Positions 26,731 through 35,602 of a stretch of 64,000 nucleotides of DNA are shown one piece after another. Position 1 is the stretch's first letter. The number at the start of each line of letters is the position of its first letter. The translations under genes were made by a program, and so were the position numbers. The notes below the pieces were generated by a model. The model had not been told where the DNA came from. It saw only the letters and a list, made by a program, of their open reading frames with translations, and made no database searches. The DNA comes from Halalkalibacter alkaliphilus (lineage in GTDB: Bacteria; Bacillota; Bacilli; Bacillales; Bacillaceae_D), in NCBI RefSeq assembly GCF_023555415.1, contig NZ_JAKRYL010000002.1:1-64000 (forward strand). Direction: 5' to 3'.

Positions 26731-26872
26731 GTTTCTTCGGGGCTGGGTGGAAATCCCGACCGGCGGTGATGAAGCAATGCTTCTTAGTCCGTGACCCGAC
26801 TCTTATAGTAAGAGGCGGTGGACCTGGTGAAACTCCGGGACCGACAGTGAAAGTCTGGATGGGAGAAGGAAC
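26731..26872 (+). promoter_or_regulatory. FMN riboswitch (RFN element)
   Basis: The highly conserved RFN landmarks are all present: TTCTTCGGGGC..GGGTGG, AATCCCGACCGGCGGT, AGTCCGTGACCCG, GGTGGACCTGGTGAAA, CCGGGACCGACAGT and GTCTGGATGGGAGAAGG. FMN binding is expected to shut down the downstream riboflavin genes. A GTAATG/CGTTAC T-A-rich hairpin (about 26900-26927) may be the antiterminator partner, and a clear terminator follows at 27011. Confidence 0.97.
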
Positions 26873-27010
26873 GAAGCGGTACAGTAAAGGTTTCTTTCGT
26901 AATGTTTTTTTTGAAAAAACGTTACTTTTAAGGGGAGTAGTCTATCCTTTTTTGTGCCGAGTAACGTCAACTATGTTGCACGTTTATTTCGTGATATTTT
27001 TAACATGTAT

Positions 27011-27041
27011 GCCCTGAGGTCTATTTCCTCAGGGCTTTTTC
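27011..27041 (+). terminator. Riboswitch-controlled terminator before ribD
   Basis: GCCCTGAGG (27011-27019) pairs with CCTCAGGGC (27027-27035), followed by TTTTT. Its position between the FMN aptamer and ribD fits the transcription-termination platform known for Bacillus rib operons. Confidence 0.9.
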
Positions 27042-27069
27042 TGTATTTACTTAACTGTGAGGGATCAGC

Positions 27070-28155
27070 ATGAATGATGTTTATTATATGAAGCTTGCTC
27101 TTGACCTTGCTAAGAGCACAAAAGGGCAAACGTCCCCTAACCCAATGGTTGGATCTGTTGTCGTGAAAAATGGTGCGATTGTCGGTGTTGGTGCCCATTT
27201 AAAAGCTGGAGAAGGCCATGCCGAAGTTCAGGCACTTAAGATGGCAGGAGAAAAAGCAGTAGGGTCGACGATCTATGTTACGTTAGAGCCGTGCAGCCAT
27301 TATGGGAAAACACCGCCATGTGCAGATCTCATTATTGAAAAGGGTTGTAAAAGAGTTGTTGTTGCGACGAAAGACTCAAATCCCGATGTGTCAGGTCGAG
27401 GTATCGCAAAACTTAAGGAAGCAGGGCTTGAGGTGGAGTTTGGTATTTGTCAAGAGGAAGCCAATGAGTTAAATGAAGTGTTTTTTCATTTTATGAAAAA
27501 TCAAATCCCATATGTCACCCTGAAATCCGCTACGACTCTTGATGGAAAAACAGCGACTGTAACTAGAAAAAGCAAATGGATTACAGGTTCAGATGCTAGA
27601 GAAGATGTTCATCGTTATCGCCATGAGCACGATGCGATCCTCGTAGGCATTGGAACGGTGTTAGCAGATAATCCTTCTTTAACAACGCGCCTGCCAAATG
27701 GTGGAAAAAATCCAATACGAGTCGTTTTAGATCGGTCGTTACGCATCTCAATTGAAACTAAGCTTATTCAAGACCAAGAGGCCCCGACTTGGATACTAAC
27801 GACAGAACAAGCGTCAAAAGCGAAGCAAACAGAACTTGAGCAATTGGGTGTGAACGTCTTTCGTTTACAAGATGATTCGGTTGAATCGGCTTTAGCTTTA
27901 CTAGGGACAAAAGGCATCACCTCTTTATTTGTTGAAGGTGGCGCAGAGGTTAATGGGAGCTTTTTGAAAGCTCGGGCTGTTAATCAAGTAATAACGTACT
28001 TAGCTCCAAAGCTTTTTGGTGGCAAAGAGGCCCCGACTGCAATCGGGGGTGTTGGCTTTCATGAAGTAGAAGAAGCACTTGAATTAGAAATTAAAGAAGT
28101 GACAACGATAGGAACAGATATAAAAATCGTCTCACGTGTGAAAGGTAGTGAGTAA
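27070..28155 (+). CDS. ribD: Bifunctional riboflavin pathway deaminase/reductase RibD
   Basis: 361 residues. The N-terminal deaminase domain has the zinc motifs HAEVQAL and PCSHYGKTPPCADLI; the C-terminal reductase domain begins near residue 145 (YVTLKSATTLDGKTAT) and includes the FVEGGAEVNGSF motif. It carries out the second and third steps of riboflavin synthesis, deaminating the pyrimidine ring and then reducing the ribose. First gene after the FMN riboswitch; its stop directly abuts the ribE start. Confidence 0.97.
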   Translation: MNDVYYMKLALDLAKSTKGQTSPNPMVGSVVVKNGAIVGVGAHLKAGEGHAEVQALKMAGEKAVGSTIYVTLEPCSHYGKTPPCADLIIEKGCKRVVVATKDSNPDVSGRGIAKLKEAGLEVEFGICQEEANELNEVFFHFMKNQIPYVTLKSATTLDGKTATVTRKSKWITGSDAREDVHRYRHEHDAILVGIGTVLADNPSLTTRLPNGGKNPIRVVLDRSLRISIETKLIQDQEAPTWILTTEQASKAKQTELEQLGVNVFRLQDDSVESALALLGTKGITSLFVEGGAEVNGSFLKARAVNQVITYLAPKLFGGKEAPTAIGGVGFHEVEEALELEIKEVTTIGTDIKIVSRVKGSE

Positions 28156-28812
28156 ATGTTTACAGGTATTATTGAGGAAGTAGGACAAATTCAAGACATG
28201 CGGTCAAGCGGTGAGTCGATGGTTATGAAAATAAGTGCGAACCGTATTTTGAATGACGTGAATCTTGGTGACAGCATTTCTGTTAATGGTGTTTGCTTAA
28301 CCGTCACATCCTATACATCTACTCATTTTACTGTCGATGTCATGCCGGAGACGGTTCGGGCAACTAGTTTACGTGGACTAGGTCGAGGTTCTCGAGTGAA
28401 CTTAGAACGTGCCATGAGTGCAAAAGGCCGTTTTGGAGGACATTTTGTTTCTGGTCACGTTGACGGAACAGGAACAATTTTAGCGAAGAACCCTGAACAA
28501 AATGCGGTTTACTATCGTATTGGCTTAAATGAAGAGCTACGTCGTTATATGATTGAAAAAGGATCAGTTGCTGTTGATGGCACGAGTTTAACGATATTTG
28601 CTGTGGATAATGAAAGTTTTACGATCTCGATTATTCCTCATACTATTGAAGAAACAATAATCGGAACAAAAGGGGTCGGAGATATCGTTAATATTGAATG
28701 TGATATGGTTGGAAAATACATTGAACAATTTATTTCAAGACGATTTGAATCATCTAAAAAGCAAGGCTCTTCATTAACAGAAAGTTTTCTTTCTGAACAC
28801 GGATATAAATAA
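28156..28812 (+). CDS. ribE: Riboflavin synthase, alpha subunit
   Basis: 218 residues built from two homologous lumazine-binding beta-barrel repeats: MFTGIIEEVG with SVNGVCLTV in the first, and VSGHVDGTG with VAVDGTSLTI in the second. It converts two molecules of 6,7-dimethyl-8-ribityllumazine into riboflavin plus the pyrimidine precursor. It starts immediately after ribD with no gap. Confidence 0.97.
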   Translation: MFTGIIEEVGQIQDMRSSGESMVMKISANRILNDVNLGDSISVNGVCLTVTSYTSTHFTVDVMPETVRATSLRGLGRGSRVNLERAMSAKGRFGGHFVSGHVDGTGTILAKNPEQNAVYYRIGLNEELRRYMIEKGSVAVDGTSLTIFAVDNESFTISIIPHTIEETIIGTKGVGDIVNIECDMVGKYIEQFISRRFESSKKQGSSLTESFLSEHGYK

Positions 28813-28821
28813 GAGGATAGG

Positions 28822-30054
28822 ATGGTGAGACTGATGGGTGAAAAAAAAGGAGAAGAAAGATTGTTTGATCCAATTGAAGAAGCGATCTATGAGCTAATGC
28901 AAGGTCGCTGTGTCATTGTATGTGACGATGAAGACCGTGAAAATGAAGGCGATTTTCTTGCTATTGCGGAAAAAACGACTCCTGAAGTGATCAATTTTAT
29001 GGTCACACACGGACGTGGGCTTGTATGTGCACCGATTACAGAAGAGCGTGCGAAACAACTTGATCTTGTTTCAATGGTCGATCATAATACAGACCCACAT
29101 GGGACGGCGTTTACTGTTAGTGTTGATCATTATACAAACACAACAGGGATCTCAGCGAAAGAGCGAGCAGATACGATAAGAGCTCTTGTTGACGATAATG
29201 CAAAAAAACATCATTTTAAGCGCCCAGGTCATACGTTTCCACTCGTAGCGAAAAATGGTGGTGTCCTGCGTCGTGCGGGTCATACGGAAGCTGCGATTGA
29301 TCTAGCTCGTCTTTCAGGTGCAAAACCTGCAGGAGTCATCTGTGAAATTATGAATGAGGATGGCACGATGGCACGAGTACCTGAGCTTAGAAAGATTGCA
29401 GATGAGCATGAATTAAAGATGATCACGATTAAAGATTTAATTAAATATCGTCACCGCAAAGATAAGCTTGTTCAACGCGAAGTAGAAATAAAGCTTCCAA
29501 CAGATTTTGGTGATTTCCGTGCAATCGGATTTTCTGATGTTATCGATGGCAAGGAAAGTGTTGCTCTCGTAAAAGGAGAAATTATAGAAGGGGAACCGAC
29601 TCTTGTTCGAGTTCATTCAGAATGTTTAACAGGGGATGTATTCGGCTCACACCGTTGTGATTGTGGACCCCAATTGCACGCTGCTTTAGCTCAAATTGAA
29701 CAAGAAGGTCGCGGGGTTCTTTTGTATATGCGCCAAGAAGGCCGTGGTATCGGATTAATGAATAAGCTAAGAGCTTATCAACTGCAGGAAGAAGGGTATG
29801 ATACAGTTGAGGCAAATGAAAAACTTGGTTTTCCTGCTGACCTGCGCGATTATGGAATTGGAGCACAAATCTTGCGCGAACTTGGTGTAAGACAGATGCG
29901 CTTATTAACAAATAATCCACGTAAAATTACTGGATTAAAAGGGTATGAGCTTGAAGTGGTTGAACGTGTTGCACTTCAATTGCCTCATAACAAAGACAAT
30001 GAGAGATATTTAAAGACAAAGTCAGAAAAACTAGGGCATATGCTTCATTTTTAA
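28822..30054 (+). CDS. ribBA: Bifunctional DHBP synthase / GTP cyclohydrolase II
   Basis: 410 residues. The N-terminal RibB domain shows [19 protein letters not shown] and RRAGHTEAA. The C-terminal RibA domain shows [21 protein letters not shown] (zinc ligands) and [11 protein letters not shown]. It supplies both precursors: dihydroxybutanone phosphate from ribulose 5-phosphate and the pyrimidine from GTP. Three in-frame starts are close together (28822, 28825, 28834), and the exact one is not resolved. Confidence 0.96.
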   Translation: MVRLMGEKKGEERLFDPIEEAIYELMQGRCVIVCDDEDRENEGDFLAIAEKTTPEVINFMVTHGRGLVCAPITEERAKQLDLVSMVDHNTDPHGTAFTVSVDHYTNTTGISAKERADTIRALVDDNAKKHHFKRPGHTFPLVAKNGGVLRRAGHTEAAIDLARLSGAKPAGVICEIMNEDGTMARVPELRKIADEHELKMITIKDLIKYRHRKDKLVQREVEIKLPTDFGDFRAIGFSDVIDGKESVALVKGEIIEGEPTLVRVHSECLTGDVFGSHRCDCGPQLHAALAQIEQEGRGVLLYMRQEGRGIGLMNKLRAYQLQEEGYDTVEANEKLGFPADLRDYGIGAQILRELGVRQMRLLTNNPRKITGLKGYELEVVERVALQLPHNKDNERYLKTKSEKLGHMLHF

Positions 30055-30060
30055 ATAAGG

Positions 30061-30086
30061 AAACAAGGCTGCAACACGCCTTGTTT
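30061..30086 (+). promoter_or_regulatory. Intercistronic hairpin between ribBA and ribH
   Basis: AAACAAGGC pairs with GCCTTGTTT with an eight-base loop. It lies 7 bases after the ribBA stop, inside the operon and without a strong T-run; a partial terminator or processing site is possible. Confidence 0.6.
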
Positions 30087-30136
30087 ACTACATAAAAACT
30101 ATACAATAAACATCATTCTTGAGGAGGAAAAGAAAA

Positions 30137-30604
30137 ATGGGACATATTTTTGAAGGACATTTAGTTGGAACTGGGTTAAAGGTAGGAATCGTCGTTGGAC
30201 GATTTAATGAGTTTATTACAAGTAAATTACTAGGCGGTGCACAAGATGCCCTGAAACGTCATGGTGTAAATGAAGCAGATGTGGATGTTGCTTGGGTACC
30301 TGGTGCATTTGAAATTCCTTTTGCAGCAAAGAAAATGCTTGATACAGGTAAGTACGATGCTGTTATTACATTAGGAACTGTTATTCGCGGGGCAACACCA
30401 CACTTTGATTATGTATGTAATGAAGTTGCAAAAGGGGTAGGTTCACTTGCACTTTCAACAGGTAAGCCAGTTATTTTTGGAGTGTTAACAACTGATACAA
30501 TTGAACAAGCGGTAGAGCGTGCTGGTACAAAGGCTGGAAACAAAGGCTGGGATGCTGCCACAGCTGCGATTGAAATGGCGAATTTAGGAAAAAGCTTCGA
30601 ATAG
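30137..30604 (+). CDS. ribH: 6,7-dimethyl-8-ribityllumazine synthase
   Basis: 155 residues. Typical elements are [25 protein letters not shown], and [22 protein letters not shown] with the catalytic His. It condenses dihydroxybutanone phosphate with the ribitylaminopyrimidine, and in Bacillus forms the 60-subunit capsid that encloses riboflavin synthase. ATG at 30137 follows GAGGAGG; six extra codons open upstream are not needed. Confidence 0.97.
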   Translation: MGHIFEGHLVGTGLKVGIVVGRFNEFITSKLLGGAQDALKRHGVNEADVDVAWVPGAFEIPFAAKKMLDTGKYDAVITLGTVIRGATPHFDYVCNEVAKGVGSLALSTGKPVIFGVLTTDTIEQAVERAGTKAGNKGWDAATAAIEMANLGKSFE

Positions 30605-30647
30605 TTAGTAGCATTGAGGTAATCTTAAAAGAATGGAATCTATGTTT

Positions 30648-30712
30648 CCCCACCTTAACTAAAAAGGTAGGGGACGCAGTCTGATTTCCTTTTTAGATTG
30701 CCTCTTTTTCCT
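30648..30712 (+). terminator. Terminator region after ribH
   Basis: CCCCACCTT (30648) pairs with AAGGTAGGGG (ending 30673). A second weak stem (GCAGTCT / AGATTGC) follows and runs into CTCTTTTTCCTTTT. It ends the riboflavin operon before ppaC. Confidence 0.65.
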
Positions 30713-30846
30713 TTTACATGACTTTTTTATTTCTCTTGTTTATTTCTAGTAAGAAAATTGATAAAATGAATGGTGGCTGTACATACCCTTCTAAAGGGAT
30801 AAGGTTTCAAGGAATTATATTTTATACAAAAAAGGAGCAATAAAAA

Positions 30847-31776
30847 ATGGAAAAAGTTTTGATTTTTGGACACAAAAGCCCTGATACTGATACGATTACC
30901 TCTGCAATTGTATATGCAGACCTAAAAAACAAATTAGGTGTAAATGCAGAGCCTGTACGCTTAGGTGAACTCAATGGCGAGACACAATATGCGTTAGATC
31001 ATTTTGGAGTAGAGGTCCCACGGTTAGTTGAAACAGTTGCAAATGAAGTGGAAAATGTTATCTTAGTCGATCATAACGAACGTCAACAAAGTGCTACGGA
31101 TATTGACTCGGTACGTGTACTTGAAGTAATCGATCACCATCGTATTGCAAATTTCGAAACAAGTGATCCGCTATATTACCGTGCAGAGCCTGTTGGGTGT
31201 ACGGCTACCATCTTAAATAAGCTGTATAAGGAACATGGTGTGGCAATTGAGAAAAACATTGCTGGTCTAATGGTATCTGCTATTATTTCTGACTCTTTGT
31301 TATTTAAATCACCAACGTGCACCGATCAAGATATTGCTGCAGCACGTGAATTAGCTGAAATTGCTGAAGTTGACTTAGACAGCTATGGTCTTGAAATGCT
31401 TAAAGCAGGTGCTGATGTAAGCAGTAAATCTGTTGCTGAACTTATTTCTTTAGATGCTAAAGAATTTACAATGGGAACAAACAAATTAGAAATTGCTCAA
31501 ATTAATGTTGTAGATACGAATGATGTTTTCAATCGAAAAGCAGAAGTTGAAGAAGCATTAACAGCTGTTATTGAAGAAAAAGGCTTAGATCTTTTCTTAT
31601 TAGTTGTTACAGACATTTTAGAAAATGATTCTAAAATTTTAGCATTAGGTAAATTAACAGATGCAGTAGAAAAAGCGTACAATGTAACGCTAGAAGACAA
31701 TACTGCTGTTTTAAAAGGTGTAGTATCTCGTAAAAAGCAAATTGTTCCAGGATTGGATACAGTTTTAGCGAAGTAA
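30847..31776 (+). CDS. ppaC: Manganese-dependent inorganic pyrophosphatase (family II)
   Basis: 309 residues of the DHH/DHHA2 superfamily. Metal-binding motifs are GHKSPDTDT near the N-terminus, DHNERQQ, and the DHH motif ([11 protein letters not shown]). The C-terminal DHHA2 domain ends with [10 protein letters not shown], the usual substrate-binding motif. It hydrolyses pyrophosphate in the cytoplasm. AAAGGAG precedes the ATG. It is a single-gene unit between terminators, placed between ribH and ribT. Confidence 0.96.
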   Translation: MEKVLIFGHKSPDTDTITSAIVYADLKNKLGVNAEPVRLGELNGETQYALDHFGVEVPRLVETVANEVENVILVDHNERQQSATDIDSVRVLEVIDHHRIANFETSDPLYYRAEPVGCTATILNKLYKEHGVAIEKNIAGLMVSAIISDSLLFKSPTCTDQDIAAARELAEIAEVDLDSYGLEMLKAGADVSSKSVAELISLDAKEFTMGTNKLEIAQINVVDTNDVFNRKAEVEEALTAVIEEKGLDLFLLVVTDILENDSKILALGKLTDAVEKAYNVTLEDNTAVLKGVVSRKKQIVPGLDTVLAK

Positions 31777-31798
31777 TAGGGATTGAAGATTTAATAGT

Positions 31799-31866
31799 AA
31801 GGTAACTAAAAGTGCCAAATAGCCTATTATGAAAGGGCTAGAGCCTCTTTAGTTACCTTTTTTTCT
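31799..31866 (+). terminator. Rho-independent terminator after ppaC
   Basis: AAGGTAACTAAA (31799-31810) pairs perfectly with TTTAGTTACCTT (31848-31859), followed by TTTTTTTC. The 37-base loop holds a smaller AGCC/GGCT stem. The following 31867-32079 is AT-rich with no gene I can support. Confidence 0.87.
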
Positions 31867-32079
31867 TTCCGTATGTTTAGTCTTATAGGGTTGTTGTAAT
31901 TATTTGATAATTGAATTTGATTAATAACAACTTTCATGTTTATTGCATATAGTAAAAACAAAACAAATTAAATGTTGAAAAAATTAAGACGAAATCTGCT
32001 GAATTGTGGTAAAATAAATTTTGGTGAAAGCGCATACGATAACAACTCATCACCTGAGTTAGAATGTGAGAGGTCTATT

Positions 32080-32436
32080 ATGCTTGTACCTTATAAGACT
32101 ACGAATCAAAAAATTGCTATGGGGCTTCTTTCTTTTATGCCAAAGGAGAAAGATGTCAAAAAACTAACAAAAACAATGGAACGTTATGAAAATGATCCTG
32201 ATTGGAAATTGTATTTATGGAAAGAAGATGATTTTGTTGGTGTGTTAGGCATTTCAGTCGAAGGTGGAGAGGCAATGTTGCAACATCTCTGTGTAAATCC
32301 TTCACATCGCAGAGAAGGAATTGGCAAGACAATGCTCCAGGAGTTAAGGAAAATACTCCCTTGTGAATTGAAGCCGACAAAAGAAACAAAAAGTTTTCTA
32401 TTAGCCTGTGCTGAAGAAGGAGAGAAAAGCGTATAA
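32080..32436 (+). CDS. ribT: RibT-like GNAT acetyltransferase
   Basis: 118 residues. The GNAT core is visible in QHLCVNPSHRREGIGKTMLQEL, with the R-x-x-G-I/A acetyl-CoA loop. It resembles B. subtilis RibT, which lies at the end of the rib operon just before the DUF309 gene; here it is separated from ribH by ppaC but keeps the DUF309-scpA-scpB neighbourhood. ATG at 32080 follows GAGAGG; the frame is open for 36 codons upstream but that part reads as non-coding. The acceptor substrate is not known. Confidence 0.85.
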   Translation: MLVPYKTTNQKIAMGLLSFMPKEKDVKKLTKTMERYENDPDWKLYLWKEDDFVGVLGISVEGGEAMLQHLCVNPSHRREGIGKTMLQELRKILPCELKPTKETKSFLLACAEEGEKSV

Positions 32437-32460
32437 TCACTTTTCTCTTCTTCTTTTTTA
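32415..32460 (+). terminator. Terminator overlapping the ribT stop
   Basis: AGAGAAAAG (32421-32429) pairs with CTTTTCTCT (32440-32448), followed by a pyrimidine/T-rich run. The ribT stop codon is in the loop. Confidence 0.8.
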
Positions 32461-32463
32461 AAT

Positions 32464-32985
32464 TTATTTTTCGTTATTTTTTAAAGCTAGCTGACGGGCT
32501 CTTTCTGAAATGACACCAGAACGGTCCCGCTGGGTATGTTTATGAATAATATCATCAGTGATTTTTTTTTGCAGGTTCCAATTAATTCCTAACTTCTGAC
32601 AGCGCTTTTGACAAGAAATAAGTACATCGTCTTTTTCAAATGGCAAATCAAAGTCTGCAAAAGTTCCATTACTAGAGGTAGCAAGATCCTTTTGATGAAC
32701 TAGTCGTCTTACTAATTCTGTACCATCTAAGCCAAGTTCCGTTAGGGGGGCTTTGTTTTTTGCAAGAATCTTTATTGCTTTGTCATACATCCGACTAGCA
32801 CCATTTAGGTTGCCTCTACGATGATGGTAAAGACCAACGGCAATTTGAATAAGCCCTACCCAGTGAGAAGTGCGGTTTTTGGGGTCATGTTCTTTCCAAT
32901 ATTCTTCTAGGACTTCATGACATTCAAAATAATCTCGTTCGACGTGAAAATAAATAAGGTAGTCTAGATAAGCGGAAGGGTACAT
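32464..32985 (-). CDS. DUF309 family protein (YpuF-like)
   Basis: 173 residues with the DUF309 helical signature HVERDYFECHEVLEEYWKEH and GLIQIAVGLYHHRRGNLNGA. The conserved His/Glu residues suggest metal or phosphate binding, but no function is established. In B. subtilis the homologue lies directly before scpA in the same direction; here it is on the opposite strand, divergent from scpA. ATG at 32985 follows AAAGGAG; 15 further upstream codons are not needed. Confidence 0.85.
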   Translation of the reverse strand: MYPSAYLDYLIYFHVERDYFECHEVLEEYWKEHDPKNRTSHWVGLIQIAVGLYHHRRGNLNGASRMYDKAIKILAKNKAPLTELGLDGTELVRRLVHQKDLATSSNGTFADFDLPFEKDDVLISCQKRCQKLGINWNLQKKITDDIIHKHTQRDRSGVISERARQLALKNNEK

Positions 32986-33175
32986 TAGGAATCTCCTTTT
33001 TCGGACATGTATTTGTAAATAGTTTAACACAAAATATTATGGCGTTCCCTTTACGCCTTTTGAATTAAATCCTTCATTTGTTTCGTAAAAGAAGCGTTCA
33101 GCTTAGGTTCCACGCATCTGTAAAGTATGTTATAATCTCCTCTAGCAATAATTATATTAAGCTAGTGGTGGTTAG

Positions 33176-33943
33176 ATGAATCCTTATAGTGTGAAGCTTG
33201 ATACATTTGAGGGTCCTCTTGATCTACTTTTGCACTTAATTAATCAAGCAGAAGTTGATATTTATGATATTCCTGTTGCCGTTATTACTGATCAGTACTT
33301 AGCATATATTCGCGCTATGCAGGATCTAGAATTAGATATTGCTAGTGAATATTTAGTAATGGCTGCTACGTTGCTTGCAATTAAAAGCAAGATGCTTCTC
33401 CCAAAACAAGAGGAGGAGCTTTTTGATGATGAATGGCAACTAGAAGAGGAAGAGGATCCACGAGATGAGTTAATGTATCGACTTATTGAATATAAGAAAT
33501 ATAAAGAAGCGGCATCGGAATTAAAAGAAAAAGAACAGGAACGTAGTCTTGTACATACGCGGCCACCTGAAGATTTAGAGCCGTATATATCCGAAGAAGA
33601 GCGACGTGATATTGCCATTTCAGGTGTTTCTTTGTTCGATATGCTTAGTGCGTATCAAAAGTTAATGAAGCGAAAAGAATTAAAAGCACCACGGACAACA
33701 ACTGTCAAGAGTCAAGAATATTCGATTGAAGATCGAATGCAGGAAATTGTAAAAGAATTAAGGGCACGCTTCAATGGATTTTGTCACTTTCAAGATTTGT
33801 TTCCAGTCCCTGAACGTAGTCATATTGTTGTTAGCTTTTTAGCGATTTTAGAACTGATGAAGACAAAAACGATTCGTTGTGAGCAATCCGGTAATTTTTC
33901 AGACATCATGATTTACAGCACAGAGGAGGGAGTTCGCAGATGA
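33176..33943 (+). CDS. scpA: Segregation and condensation protein A
   Basis: 255 residues, the kleisin subunit of the bacterial SMC complex. The N-terminal SMC-head-binding motif is FEGPLDLLLHLINQAEVDIY, and the winged-helix C-terminus ends with FLAILELMKTKTIRCEQ. It bridges the SMC ATPase heads and is needed for chromosome condensation and segregation. It overlaps scpB by 4 bases. Confidence 0.97.
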   Translation: MNPYSVKLDTFEGPLDLLLHLINQAEVDIYDIPVAVITDQYLAYIRAMQDLELDIASEYLVMAATLLAIKSKMLLPKQEEELFDDEWQLEEEEDPRDELMYRLIEYKKYKEAASELKEKEQERSLVHTRPPEDLEPYISEEERRDIAISGVSLFDMLSAYQKLMKRKELKAPRTTTVKSQEYSIEDRMQEIVKELRARFNGFCHFQDLFPVPERSHIVVSFLAILELMKTKTIRCEQSGNFSDIMIYSTEEGVRR

Positions 33944-34527
33944 AGATTCAGGAACTTCATGGAGCCATTGAAGGTTTATTGTTTGTAGTTGGGGATGAAG
34001 GGATGACAGTAGAAGATGTCGCGACTGTACTTGAATTAGAGGTACACACGATCCAAGAAGCGATTCTCTCTCTTCAATTGTTATATACCGAGCAGGAACG
34101 TGGGTTACAAATTGTTGAAATGGCTGGTGCGTTCAGGTTAACAACGAGACCGGAGCATGCACCTTATTTTAAAAAGCTAGCTGCATCTCCTCTCCATTCG
34201 AGTTTGTCACAGGCAGCGCTTGAAACGTTAGCAATTGTAGCTTACAGGCAGCCAATTACGCGAATGGAAATTGACGAAATTAGAGGAGTGAAATCAGATC
34301 GAGCAATTCACACTCTTTCCTCTAAGTTGTTAATAAAAGAAGTAGATCGAGCGCCAGGTCCTGGAAGACCGATTTTATATGGAACAACGAAATTTTTCTT
34401 AGACCATTTCGGATTAAATAGTTTAGATGAACTGCCACCTTTACCTGAGAATATTGACGAACATTCACTTGAGGATGAGGCAGACCTATTCTTTAGGAAA
34501 TTTGAAGAAACGCTTGAAACAGAGTAG
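33940..34527 (+). CDS. scpB: Segregation and condensation protein B
   Basis: 195 residues, two winged-helix domains. The conserved core includes AALETLAIVAYRQPITRMEI and RAPGPGRPILYGTTKFFLDH. ScpB dimers bind the middle of ScpA in the SMC complex. Its ATG overlaps the scpA stop by 4 bases. In B. subtilis the dacB group follows shortly after; here a 13-kb insert intervenes. Confidence 0.97.
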   Translation: MKIQELHGAIEGLLFVVGDEGMTVEDVATVLELEVHTIQEAILSLQLLYTEQERGLQIVEMAGAFRLTTRPEHAPYFKKLAASPLHSSLSQAALETLAIVAYRQPITRMEIDEIRGVKSDRAIHTLSSKLLIKEVDRAPGPGRPILYGTTKFFLDHFGLNSLDELPPLPENIDEHSLEDEADLFFRKFEETLETE

Positions 34528-34629
34528 AGGAATTGAAGCCTTCACATTTTTTTTGTAAACAAACACACAGAGGCCTCTATCTAACATAGTATAGAACGTT
34601 ACTGCTATGTTACGAGGGAGGAATGCAGT

Positions 34630-35550
34630 GTGAATGAACATGAAAAAGCAATTTATGACTGGGCCAAAGAGGTAAAAAACATTTGGAATCAATATGGTTC
34701 CGAAGTAGAAGCACGGGTAGGATATGATAAAATTAAACCTTTTATTAACTCATTGGTAATGTTACTTAATGAATGTGAACACCCGAATGAACAACGAGGA
34801 CATAGTGATAAAACGAACTTAGACAGTCTTGCTGCTGAAGTGTATGAAAGGTGGGGGGAATTAGCACCTACTCGTGCTGAAACGGCTCAAGCAGATCAAG
34901 CAGATCAAGCTGCCTTTGATCCAGTTCCGATTGGTGGACATAAGTTACCGCCATTGCCATATGCATATAATGCATTAGAACCCTATATTTCAGAGGAAAT
35001 TATGCGTCTCCACCATCAAAAACACCATCAAAGCTATGTGGATGGCCTTAATAAAGCTGAAAAGGAAATGCAAAAAGCAAGAAGGAAAAGCGACTATGAT
35101 TTAATTAAGCATTGGGAAAGGGAAGCGGCTTTTAATGGAGCAGGACATTATCTCCATACAATTTTCTGGAATATTATGAGTCCTCGAGGCGGGGGAAGAC
35201 CAAGTGGAGAACTAGCTCAACAAATAAATCGAGACTTTGGCAGTTTTCGTAAAATGAAAGAACATTTTTCAAATGCAGCAGAAAAAGTAGAGGCAGTTGG
35301 CTGGGCCCTCTTAGTATATTCACCACGAACGCATCGCTTGGAGATTCTACAAGCAGAGAAGCACCAAAATTTAAGTCAGCAAGATGTCATTCCGTTACTT
35401 GTTCTAGATGTGTGGGAACATGCCTACTACTTACAATACAAAAATGAACGAAAGCCATATATAAATAATTGGTGGAATGTCGTAAATTGGCCAGAGGTGG
35501 AGAGGCGTTTCCTTGAGGCACGTCAATTAAGGTGGAAAACGTACAAATAA
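34630..35550 (+). CDS. sodF: Superoxide dismutase of the Fe/Mn family with N-terminal extension (SodF-like)
   Basis: 306 residues. The SOD domain starts near residue 105 (KLPPLPYAYNALEPYISEE). Metal ligands are all visible: the first His in LHHQKHHQSYV, His in GAGHYLHTIFW, and Asp and His in LDVWEHAYY. The first 100 residues are a helical extension with a short AQADQADQA repeat, similar in position to B. subtilis SodF. Whether it is catalytically active is not certain. GTG start after GGGAGG; a bidirectional terminator follows. Confidence 0.88.
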   Translation: MNEHEKAIYDWAKEVKNIWNQYGSEVEARVGYDKIKPFINSLVMLLNECEHPNEQRGHSDKTNLDSLAAEVYERWGELAPTRAETAQADQADQAAFDPVPIGGHKLPPLPYAYNALEPYISEEIMRLHHQKHHQSYVDGLNKAEKEMQKARRKSDYDLIKHWEREAAFNGAGHYLHTIFWNIMSPRGGGRPSGELAQQINRDFGSFRKMKEHFSNAAEKVEAVGWALLVYSPRTHRLEILQAEKHQNLSQQDVIPLLVLDVWEHAYYLQYKNERKPYINNWWNVVNWPEVERRFLEARQLRWKTYK

Positions 35551-35567
35551 ATCAGAAAACGTATTGA

Positions 35568-35602
35568 AGAGGTGCCTCATCAAGGTTGAGACACCTCTTT
35601 TA
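35568..35602. terminator. Bidirectional terminator
   Basis: AGAGGTG.CTCA (35568) pairs with TGAG.CACCTCT (ending 35598) and is followed by TTT. It lies between convergent sodF and the phosphatase-like lipoprotein gene. Confidence 0.85.

Noticed and set aside
26766-27017. An 83-codon ORF inside the rib leader
   Set aside because: It runs through the FMN riboswitch and terminator and has no ribosome site; the RNA structure explains the sequence.
29582-29920. A 112-codon antisense ORF in ribBA
   Set aside because: It lies over the conserved GTP cyclohydrolase II motifs and has no independent support.
31972-32079. A longer N-terminus for RibT
   Set aside because: The 36 extra codons read as AT-rich leader, and a ribosome site precedes the ATG at 32080.
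34630-34930. The N-terminal extension of the superoxide dismutase as a separate gene or fusion artefact
   Set aside because: The frame is continuous, the GTG start has a good ribosome site, and SodF-type enzymes of Bacillus carry a comparable extension.
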